DNA of 64,000 nucleotides from Berkiella sp964496435 (GTDB taxonomy: Bacteria > Pseudomonadota > Gammaproteobacteria > Berkiellales > Berkiellaceae), in contig CAZBZP010000001.1 of assembly GCA_964496435.1 (NCBI GenBank), positions 339,668 through 403,667 of the forward strand. Direction: 5' to 3'. A model generated the notes under the pieces. That model worked only from the letters and a program-made list of their open reading frames with translations, was not told the DNA's origin and searched no databases. The stretch's first letter is position 1. Every line of letters begins with the position of its first letter. Below are positions 53,826-61,320 of the stretch, one piece after another. Position numbers and translations under genes: made by a program.

Positions 53826-56371
53826 TGAGTGCATCTTTGACAAATTTTACTCCTAGACAATCAGAAATCGATAAAAGCGACAAAACCATTGTTGTAAGCA
53901 ATAGCGATTTTCTGCGTGCGATCTTTGGGGATGACTTAAACAGCGAGTGCCCAATGCTGGTGAGTTTTAAAGGTAATCCCGCTAAAGTTGATAAATCAAA
54001 ATGGTTTGGGCAGCCTTGGACAAGCAAATCAACCGAACTCCCAAAGAATGCAAACAACTACTTTAGCTTAGCGCAATTTAAACCTAATGAGGCTGGTGAA
54101 TACCGGCGTAAAAAGGCACAGTTCCAAGGGTTAAATGCAATAATGCTCGATGATGTAGGGACTAAAGTTCCAATTGATCGGTTAACTTTAGAACCAAGTT
54201 GGCTGATTGAAACTTCACCCGGAAATTACCAAGCAGGGTACATATTGGATACTCCTATAACCTGCAGCAAATTAGCAGACCAATTAATGAATGCTATTGT
54301 AAACGCTGGGTTATGCGATCCTGGCGCAAATGGACCAACAGCTAGGCTAGCAAGGCTCCCCGTTGCAGTAAACGGCAAACATGAGCCCCCATTTAATTGC
54401 AAGCTAGAAGTTTGGCAACCAGATAGACGTTCTTCGGTGCAAGAATTAATTGCTGGTCTTCAGATTGAAATGGTTGAATCTCGCCGTACAAAGAATCAAA
54501 GCCGTCAAACTAAGAGCCTTGAAAGCACGGAGGATGATCAAATTTGGACACCACGACCAGAAGAAAATGCTGTCCTTGTAACTTTACGGAAGCATAATAT
54601 TTACAAATCACCGCTTGGCGAAGATAAGCACGACATTACCTGTCCTTGGGTTGATGAGCATACTGGGGGCATTGATAATGGCACCGCCTATTTTGAACCA
54701 GATGATAATTATCCTTTAGGTGGCTTTAAATGCTTGCATGGCCACTGTGCTAATAGGCATATCCGAGATTTATTACAAAAACTCGAGGTTGATGTTCAAT
54801 CAGCACGAATGAAGCCTATCATCCGAGTAGTTAAGGGTGAAATCCATAGAATCGTTGATGCTGCTGAACGAGAGCTAGCAAACAACTCTCAATACTATCA
54901 GCGCGGGGGGTTAATAGTGTCTGTGTACACTGACCCCAGCACTAATGAAATTCGAACACAAGAAATATCTAAACCAACATTAACTCGCGTGCTTTCCAAT
55001 GTAGCAACTTGGGAGCAATATGATATGCGTTCAAAGTCTTGGGTGCGCATTGATCCACCTGAGCGGCACACAGGCATATTATACGACTCAAGTACCTATC
55101 GATATTTATTACCTCTTAAAGGTCTCGCAAGGCAACCATACTTTAGACCTGATGGCACCCTTGTTACAATAGCTGGCTATGACCCATCTACAGGAATATT
55201 TGGTGTTTTTGATAGCCGAAAATTCCAAATTCCAGACAAACCTACGCTGGAAGAGGCGAAAACTGCATTAATGCTCTTAAATGATTTACTAAGTGAATTC
55301 AGTTTCCCGACAAAAACAGATAGAGCAGCCGCGCTAGCGGCAATGATAACCGCTGTCATACGGCCGAGCCTACCTCAGGCTCCCATGTTTCATACAAAAG
55401 CACACATTGTTGGCTCGGGTAAGTCTTATTTATGCAAATTATTCACAGCGTTAGCAACTCCGCAGCAAGGAACGCCTACTACGTTCCCTACTGAGGATGA
55501 AGAGTGCCGAAAATTACTATTATCCGAACTTCTAAGAGGACCAGCAGTAATTGAGTTTGATAATTTAACGCATGATATTGTACCACACAAAAGTTTATGC
55601 ACAGCTTTGACTTCAGAACATTTCAGTGGTCGGCTATTAGGTGTATCTAAAACTGCAACGGTTAGCACACGCACATTATTCATATCAAGTGGTAACAACG
55701 TTGGCCCTATAAAAGACATGGCCAGGCGCTGTATTACCATTAATCTGAATCCTGAAGTAGAAATACCTGCTGCTCGTCGTTTTAAGCGGCCAAACTTGGT
55801 TGCCGAGATAGTGCAAGAGCGTGAACGTTACGTTTCAGCAGCTCTAACGATTGTTCTAGCATGGATTGTTGCTGGTCGACCTAAGACCAAGTGCAGATCT
55901 TTAGCTGGATATGAAGAATGGTCAGACCTCTGTCGACAACCGCTTCTTTGGTTAGGTTGCAGTGATTCAGCAACTTCTGTCTTTAATGCTATTTCAGAAG
56001 ATCCTGATCGCGAGCAACTTGGTCGCTTGCTAACCGCATGGCAAAATGTATTTGGAAATGTCCCTACTATGGTGAGGGACGCTGTTAGCAAATCTGTTTA
56101 CTCTGGTGAAGACAATGCTGAGCTCAAAGAAATATTGCATGAAATCGCAGATGAACGCGGCGACATCAACCGTCTCAGGCTAGGAAGATGGATCAAACGC
56201 CATGAAGGGCAAATTGTTGACAACCTCCGTTTTGCTCGCTGTAGTGGGCATAGTTCAGCTGAACGATGGCGCGTTGAATCGGTTTCGTCGGTTTTATCGG
56301 TTGCTAGGCCGCAAGATGAAGAAAATGTAGATTCATCTGAAGAGTATAGGCGTGCTTCAGACGGCGAATGA
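53825..56371 (+). CDS. Primase/helicase-like replication protein, 848 aa
   Basis: This looks like the replication protein of the island. The N-terminal third (to about residue 215) resembles RepB-type primases (IMLDDVGTKVP, PSWLIETSPGNYQAGY, RLARLPVAVNGK). A zinc-binding segment CPWVDEH... CLHGHC spans about 270-305. The C-terminal half has a helicase-like Walker A GSGKS (about 530) and Walker B-type VIEFDNL (about 575), and a segment MARRCITINLNPE typical of D5/superfamily 3-like helicases. It follows alpA and precedes two small genes. The exact class of helicase is not certain. Confidence 0.78.
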   Translation: MSASLTNFTPRQSEIDKSDKTIVVSNSDFLRAIFGDDLNSECPMLVSFKGNPAKVDKSKWFGQPWTSKSTELPKNANNYFSLAQFKPNEAGEYRRKKAQFQGLNAIMLDDVGTKVPIDRLTLEPSWLIETSPGNYQAGYILDTPITCSKLADQLMNAIVNAGLCDPGANGPTARLARLPVAVNGKHEPPFNCKLEVWQPDRRSSVQELIAGLQIEMVESRRTKNQSRQTKSLESTEDDQIWTPRPEENAVLVTLRKHNIYKSPLGEDKHDITCPWVDEHTGGIDNGTAYFEPDDNYPLGGFKCLHGHCANRHIRDLLQKLEVDVQSARMKPIIRVVKGEIHRIVDAAERELANNSQYYQRGGLIVSVYTDPSTNEIRTQEISKPTLTRVLSNVATWEQYDMRSKSWVRIDPPERHTGILYDSSTYRYLLPLKGLARQPYFRPDGTLVTIAGYDPSTGIFGVFDSRKFQIPDKPTLEEAKTALMLLNDLLSEFSFPTKTDRAAALAAMITAVIRPSLPQAPMFHTKAHIVGSGKSYLCKLFTALATPQQGTPTTFPTEDEECRKLLLSELLRGPAVIEFDNLTHDIVPHKSLCTALTSEHFSGRLLGVSKTATVSTRTLFISSGNNVGPIKDMARRCITINLNPEVEIPAARRFKRPNLVAEIVQERERYVSAALTIVLAWIVAGRPKTKCRSLAGYEEWSDLCRQPLLWLGCSDSATSVFNAISEDPDREQLGRLLTAWQNVFGNVPTMVRDAVSKSVYSGEDNAELKEILHEIADERGDINRLRLGRWIKRHEGQIVDNLRFARCSGHSSAERWRVESVSSVLSVARPQDEENVDSSEEYRRASDGE

Positions 56372-56415
56372 GCAACCCTATTTCCCAAATGATTTCGGTA
56401 AAAAAGGAGATATAA

Positions 56416-57027
56416 ATGGGTGGATACGGTAGCGGAAGACATTGGTATTCCAGCTCTAAAAATACTGTCAACGACTACCGTTCCATCGATATTAGACAAT
56501 GGCACCGAAAGAACTTTCTTATACCTGGAACTCACTTTACTTCAAAATGGATATGTGATGACGAAGTCACTGGATCAATCAGTGTTTTAGCCAAAGAAGA
56601 TTGCGTAGTATTAAGTTACAAAAATAAGTCTTCGGATGGATGGAAGGACATAACATATCCTATTGCTCTTGTATGGACACCTTGTAACCTCGGCGGCAAG
56701 CGGCCATGGTTTCTTTGCCCTGCGCATAATTGCAAGCAACGGGTAGCAATTTTATATGGTGGAAGTGTATTTGCCTGTAGGGATTGTTATCAGTTGGTAT
56801 ATGCCAGCCAACGCGAGGGGGTCGGGAATCGAGCCACAAGGAAAGCTGATAAAATTCGTAAAGCCTTGGATTGGGAACCTGGAATTTTAAATGGCGAAGG
56901 CATAAAACCCAAAGGCATGCATTGGAATACTTTTGAACGTCTACGGAAAAAGCATAACAATGCGGTAAACCTATCCATTGAGGAAGCAATTTTACGATTT
57001 GGAATAAACCCATCGGATTTTTTATAG
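56416..57027 (+). CDS. Zinc-ribbon mobile-element protein, 203 aa
   Basis: The protein starts MGGYGSGRH and has a clear zinc ribbon: C101-x4-C106 ... C121-x2-C124, in the segment WFLCPAHNCKQRVAILYGG. The rest is charged. Proteins with the GGYGSGRH start and RVAxLYxxxxxFxCRxCxxLxYxSQ are frequent in integrative elements and phages, with no defined function. The ATG has AAGGAG seven bases upstream. Confidence 0.8.
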   Translation: MGGYGSGRHWYSSSKNTVNDYRSIDIRQWHRKNFLIPGTHFTSKWICDDEVTGSISVLAKEDCVVLSYKNKSSDGWKDITYPIALVWTPCNLGGKRPWFLCPAHNCKQRVAILYGGSVFACRDCYQLVYASQREGVGNRATRKADKIRKALDWEPGILNGEGIKPKGMHWNTFERLRKKHNNAVNLSIEEAILRFGINPSDFL

Positions 57028-57037
57028 GGATTAAAAC

Positions 57038-57436
57038 ATGTCAAACAAAACAAAAATGCCATGCGACCAAAATGATGGGCCAGCTATTGCAATACCTAAG
57101 AATGTAACTCCTCGTGCACTGCTTGAACTAAATGCAAATGCCATTATTCAAAAATTAATTGAATCAGCCATAGCTGGGGATCAAGCAGCGCTCCGTATCT
57201 GTGTAGACAGGATTATGCCTCGAGTAAAACCCGAGAATGGAATTAATTTTAATCTGCCAGAAGGTAGAATAGATTCCGGTGAGAATATGCTTCAAATCGC
57301 GAATTCCGTTATCAAAGCTGTTGCAGATGGTGAAATGACGATTGAAGAGGCAGACAGATTCACACAGTTCTTAAAAAAACAACGTTGGGAGATTAACGAA
57401 GCTGAGAGAAAAAAACGTGAAGAAATGTGGAAATAA
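57038..57436 (+). CDS. Small conserved mobile-element protein, 132 aa
   Basis: It has a motif found in DUF5681-like proteins of mobile elements: ALLELNANAIIQKLIESAIAG followed by GDQAALRICVDRIMPRVKPE. The C-terminus is acidic and basic and probably a coiled coil (EEADRFTQFLKKQRWEINEAERKKRE). Function is unknown; some relatives lie beside terminase genes, but none is seen here. It starts 11 bases after the zinc-ribbon gene with AGGGA upstream. Confidence 0.75.
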   Translation: MSNKTKMPCDQNDGPAIAIPKNVTPRALLELNANAIIQKLIESAIAGDQAALRICVDRIMPRVKPENGINFNLPEGRIDSGENMLQIANSVIKAVADGEMTIEEADRFTQFLKKQRWEINEAERKKREEMWK

Positions 57437-57474
57437 CTGAAACGTTATAATGAGAAATACTTACGCCTCAAGCA

Positions 57475-58893
57475 CTATTGATTTATCATCCATTTATGCA
57501 GAAACTCTGTTGCTCTAACATCGTCTTCATTATAATTGATGATGTCTTGCAACACTCTTCGATCTTCTGTTTCTAACCATTTTTCATACCAAAGGATACT
57601 TTGACCGCCCCCAGCCTTCTCATGCTGCCAAGTGAAATTTAAATATTTTGCGATATCCTTGATTGAATAAAAATAAGTTGGAAAAATAAACGATTCAAAG
57701 CATACAGGCGATAGGTCAATCAAATTGTGAATAAAGTTTTCGAGCTGCTCATTGCCACTATATGAATCTTTTAACGTATTTAGGTAAGTCTTCTCATAAT
57801 GATGGTAGTGATAAACTTTGAAATCTGTTAAATTTTCTGCCTTGAGCCATTCAATAAATTCAGACCACATACTACCTTCAGTTTCTGGTTTCTCAGCAAT
57901 AAAATATTTAAACAATGGCTCTTGCCCAGGCTTAACAATTAGTAAGCCAAAAAGATACTGGACTCCTAGCAGCGGGTCACCCTCTATATCAAAATAGATT
58001 TTCGTTTTTGCATCTGGGATATCTGGCGAGGATAATTTTTTGACTTGTTTATTGATAAGCGAAATTGCCTGATCTTTAGCGCGAATTAAAGTATCTTTAC
58101 TAGCACCCTTTATCTTTGGCAGCGAATCTAAATCACATTTTGCCAAGTCACTTAACGTATTGATCCCCTCCTGCCTAAGAGCATCTAGTGAGGCCGCATT
58201 AACTTTATAAATTAAGGCTATATCACTTTGACTTTCGGCTTCACTCAACAGAACATCATACCAAGGCGTTTCTTTGCATTCAGAAGTTATCTTCATGGGG
58301 GGCTTTGTACCGCGCATAATTTTTAATATTTCAGCAATAGTTTCATTTGTTGAACTTAAAAGCTTATCTGTTAATTTACAGGTTAGATTTTCCTTTTTTC
58401 TATTAATAAAACCTGCCTCTGTCGGTTGAAATCCCTGAAGTTTTCCTAAAATAATTGAATACAGCAATAGTTGTTTTTTGTACTCTGATTTGTCGCATTT
58501 TGTTGAACTTTTGATTTCAATTGGTATATAGAAGTAATTACCAAATTTGGATGTTCCTTCGCATTTTTTAAGGATATCAGGTCGTCCTTTAAATTTAACG
58601 TCATTATCAATGTAAGAAATCACTCCTTGGTAGATTAACTCCTCACCCTTTTTCATAAGTTCTAAAGTTTGATTTTCTGCTTCTTCTTCTGAAAGCGCAG
58701 GATCTACTTTGGTGACGTTTAGGTTTTTGATGTACTCTTGTTCATGTAGCACCCCCTCATCAATCATCTTCTGAGCTAATTCAGGGAGCTCATTTTTCAT
58801 TGATTGATCACCATAAATATCATACCAAATCCAAAGTGGTGATTTTGAATACTGGAAGAATAGAGATGATGTGAATTCCAGCTGATTGCTCAC
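57475..58893 (-). CDS. TM0106-family RecB-like nuclease with RNase H-like exonuclease domain
   Basis: The N-terminal half is a PD-(D/E)xK nuclease of the RecB/TM0106 type: GVLHEQEYIKNL, GRPDIL (D106), IPIEIKSS (E126, K128) and QLLLYSIIL (Q141). Middle residues have a helix-hairpin-helix segment (LDSLPKIKGASKDTLIRAKD). The C-terminal half has RNase H-like exonuclease motifs KIYFDIEGDP and YNEDDVRATEFLHKWM, as in YprB-type domains. At 472 residues both domains seem complete. It is convergent with the small gene before it and probably acts on nucleic acid in the island; a defence role is plausible. Confidence 0.85.
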   Translation of the reverse strand: MSNQLEFTSSLFFQYSKSPLWIWYDIYGDQSMKNELPELAQKMIDEGVLHEQEYIKNLNVTKVDPALSEEEAENQTLELMKKGEELIYQGVISYIDNDVKFKGRPDILKKCEGTSKFGNYFYIPIEIKSSTKCDKSEYKKQLLLYSIILGKLQGFQPTEAGFINRKKENLTCKLTDKLLSSTNETIAEILKIMRGTKPPMKITSECKETPWYDVLLSEAESQSDIALIYKVNAASLDALRQEGINTLSDLAKCDLDSLPKIKGASKDTLIRAKDQAISLINKQVKKLSSPDIPDAKTKIYFDIEGDPLLGVQYLFGLLIVKPGQEPLFKYFIAEKPETEGSMWSEFIEWLKAENLTDFKVYHYHHYEKTYLNTLKDSYSGNEQLENFIHNLIDLSPVCFESFIFPTYFYSIKDIAKYLNFTWQHEKAGGGQSILWYEKWLETEDRRVLQDIINYNEDDVRATEFLHKWMINQ

Positions 58894-59027
58894 GTATTGC
58901 CTCTTAAATAAATGAGTCTTTACTATATTAGCACTTATTTTAGGTTACCATTCTAAACTGGAAAAAGATTTACAAAATAACAAAGAAAGAAATGTATAAA
59001 AAACTTATTACTCTTAAAATTTTATAT

Positions 59028-59636
59028 TCATTGTATTTGCTCAACATTCCATTCATCAGAATCCATTTTTATCGTTACTTGCCAAATAAAGCACCAATCC
59101 TTATCTAATTTGACCACATTATAAATGTATTCACCATCAAAAACTCCATACAATCCAACAACCCAACCTTCATCAAAATACAATTCTTTTGGTAATTTTT
59201 TACCTACCCTATTAGGGATCCATTTAACATCCGCCTTGTTTAAAAATATTAGCAAAGTCTTTCCTGAAGCATATGCCTTATTTCCTTTTTTTCTTTTATT
59301 ATTAATCTGCTCTAATATTAAATCCTCAATATGCTTTTTGGGATCGCTGCATCTTGCAACTAATACATGCTCCATAATTACATATTTTTTCGCATCAGGA
59401 TCATAAATAACCCCATCACCACCACTTGGGTCAGTGCAAATCATCAAATGTTCAGTTTTGAGTTCAAAACTAAAAACAGCACAAAATAGCCAATTGCCTA
59501 ATATTTCTCTAAACCGCATATCATTAAAGTTCCCAAATGGCTTCCCAGTATCGATATTTTTTCCATCATGGATAAATTTCTGAAGTTCTTTAAGACATGC
59601 TTTCATATTTTTGAAGTAAGTTATGGGGAATTTCAT
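59028..59636 (-). CDS. Hypothetical protein, 202 aa
   Basis: The product is not recognised. It has DGVIYDPDAKKYVIMEHVLVAR and GKTLLIFLNKADVKWIPN, which are compatible with a small PD-(D/E)xK-like fold, but the usual ExK is not clear. There is no signal peptide. It lies on the same strand as the RecB-like nuclease gene and upstream of it, separated by about 134 bases. Confidence 0.55.
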   Translation of the reverse strand: MKFPITYFKNMKACLKELQKFIHDGKNIDTGKPFGNFNDMRFREILGNWLFCAVFSFELKTEHLMICTDPSGGDGVIYDPDAKKYVIMEHVLVARCSDPKKHIEDLILEQINNKRKKGNKAYASGKTLLIFLNKADVKWIPNRVGKKLPKELYFDEGWVVGLYGVFDGEYIYNVVKLDKDWCFIWQVTIKMDSDEWNVEQIQ

Positions 59637-59744
59637 AAAACTATCTTACATCCCAAGATTAAAATTGTTATAAAGCTGTCTGAATAGCCAGCCAGTCAAA
59701 TATTTAGTGTAACTAAGTAAAGTTAGTTGAAAAAAGATAAGATT

Positions 59745-59883
59745 GTGGGGGTACTTTTGGGGGTATATTTCAAAGCCACATTCTAAATATTGTTTATAAT
59801 CAACAAAATATAGGCGTAATGTGATTGACGCCGTCCCATTAGATTTTGTTAATTCGCCAAAGGCGAATCTTATCCGCCTCCAC
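59745..59883. other. Island right end: arm-type repeats and candidate attR
   Basis: GGGGGTAC at 59747-59754 and GGGGGTA at 59759-59765 match the repeats beside the integrase. The stretch to 59883 contains CCGCCTCCAC at 59874, which resembles the ssrA end. A second candidate, CGCCGTCCCA at 59829, is also similar to it. A hairpin AATTCGCC/GGCGAATT lies between them. The right border can only be placed to about 100 bases. Confidence 0.6.
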
Positions 59884-60267
59884 TATGAATTTCGACGAGA
59901 CAAGCAAAATTTTATGTCCTCCACTTTCATTCTTCGAACTTGCGCGTGACAAGCGCCTAAGCGCTAGCGAAGGCGGACTCTCTCAAATTTGCACCTACAA
60001 TAATTCTTGCATTCTCCAATCAATACAAAGTTAAAAGCGAAAGCAGATTTTTACTTAATCATAAAAATATACCTGTAACTTATAGCAACAAAGCGACAAG
60101 TATTTGCTTCTTGGTCATAAGTTTTTGCTGGTTTTTTCAGTTTTATTAATATTTTGTTTGCCTTCTCACTTTTAAAAAGGTAGCATTTTAAATTACACAC
60201 CATTAAAAAAGTCTTGAAAATTTGAGAATGTAAATTCAATTTAATCTAAGTAATTTCGGGGGAGCAC
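59884..60267. other. Non-coding stretch between the island and the protease gene
   Basis: It contains AAGCGCC/GGCGCTT-type short inverted sequences near 59950 that resemble the REP-like motifs elsewhere, and an AT-rich part near 60050-60260. No convincing gene, tRNA or promoter was found. The short open frames here have no sensible protein-like content. Confidence 0.6.
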
Positions 60268-61257
60268 ATGAATATTAAACAATCTTTGGCTTTACTGCTG
60301 TGTTATGGCTTATCCTATAGTGCATTTGCTACCTACAATGGCGTACTTGAAGCTAACCTACCACTTTCCTCTCAACATACCTTTGCAGGCAATCTCCTCG
60401 TACCGCTGACACCTGCGCCTGATGGTTGCCCTTCTGGAACTTTGATTAGATATGGTTCTTGTAGCGGTTCTTTGATTGACGTCAGTTCAATCACGAATGA
60501 TCAAGAATTGATTAATCTTACGCAAGGACGTCTCTTTTTAACTGCAGGACACTGTACCATTATTTTTGGTGAACTTGATGGTTATGCTCCCATTGTGCAT
60601 TTCCAAAATGGTGCTATTCGCAACCAACCCGATGCAAACAATTGCCGTCCTGGTCCTTTACATGGCAGTAATGATGGTTTTCATCAATATAAGGCAGTTG
60701 CTGGCTGGACCGGGCTAAGCGGTGAATATAAAGGATTAGGCGTAGGCCAAGCCAAAACAGACTGGGGATTGGTATTGTTGGATAAAGTAGTATTGCCTGA
60801 AGATGTATCAAAACCAGCTAAGGTTGCTCAACCCAATCCAAAACTTACAAAGAATAATATCCCTGTATTGGGTTTAGCAGGTTATGGTATTGATGGTTGG
60901 GGCCTGAAGGATCTTTTAGGAAAACCAGCGCCTATAGGCATTATCGATAAGATGTTTGTGCAATTGGATACTAATGCAGTTCAAACGACAAACATTTCCT
61001 CATCCATGAATGTGGCGCAAGGGGATCAAACCGCTTGTAATGGTGATTCAGGTGGTGGTCTATTTTTACCTATCACACCCAGCCCTGAGTATACTATTTA
61101 TGGTTTAGTTGCTAATGGAGACATGCAATGTAGAGCTACCAATACGTCTACACGTGTTGATACCGCTGCATTCAGAGACTTTGTCAATTCCAAAGCAGCC
61201 GATATCAAAGCAGCAGCGAAGGCAAATCCTCCTTCAAAAGCAGCCTTTCCTAAATAA
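60268..61257 (+). CDS. Secreted trypsin-like serine protease
   Basis: The 329-residue product begins with a signal peptide (MNIKQSLALLLCYGLSYSAFA). The catalytic triad of S1 (chymotrypsin-fold) proteases is visible as H95 in LTAGHC, D165 in TDWGLVLLD and S261 in NGDSGGGL. Cysteines near 54, 65, 96, 126, 257 and 292 suggest disulfides. The C-terminus is Lys/Ala-rich. It would act in the periplasm or outside the cell. The terminator at 61282 follows. Confidence 0.9.
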   Translation: MNIKQSLALLLCYGLSYSAFATYNGVLEANLPLSSQHTFAGNLLVPLTPAPDGCPSGTLIRYGSCSGSLIDVSSITNDQELINLTQGRLFLTAGHCTIIFGELDGYAPIVHFQNGAIRNQPDANNCRPGPLHGSNDGFHQYKAVAGWTGLSGEYKGLGVGQAKTDWGLVLLDKVVLPEDVSKPAKVAQPNPKLTKNNIPVLGLAGYGIDGWGLKDLLGKPAPIGIIDKMFVQLDTNAVQTTNISSSMNVAQGDQTACNGDSGGGLFLPITPSPEYTIYGLVANGDMQCRATNTSTRVDTAAFRDFVNSKAADIKAAAKANPPSKAAFPK

Positions 61258-61281
61258 CAAAGAACCTAGTTCTTTGTCTTG

Positions 61282-61320
61282 AAAATAAAGAGGAACCCAT
61301 GATGGGTTCCTCTTTATTTT
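61282..61320. terminator. Strong bidirectional terminator after the protease gene
   Basis: The arms at 61282-61300 and 61302-61320 are perfect reverse complements over 19 bases (core GAGGAACCCAT / ATGGGTTCCTC) around one centre base, with T-runs on both strands. It overlaps the last codons of the minus-strand repeat gene. Confidence 0.85.

Larger units (their letters stand above)
44821..59883. mobile_element. Integrative genomic island inserted at ssrA (about 15 kb)
   Basis: The island runs from the 3' end of ssrA to about 59.88 kb. It encodes a P4-type integrase next to ssrA, a type I restriction-modification operon, a regulator of the AlpA type, a primase/helicase and nuclease genes. Direct repeats of ATTGT(C)GGGGGTACTTT occur near 44940 and near 59742. 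The right att core is uncertain: CCGCCTCCAC at 59874-59883 matches the ssrA end CCGTCTCCAC at 9 of 10 bases. No conjugation or capsid genes are seen, so it is probably mobilised by a helper. Confidence 0.8.

Noticed and set aside
60051..60239. A 62-codon minus-strand frame near the island border
   Set aside because: The translation is Lys/Ile/Tyr-rich without pattern, AT bias explains it, and no ribosome site precedes the start.
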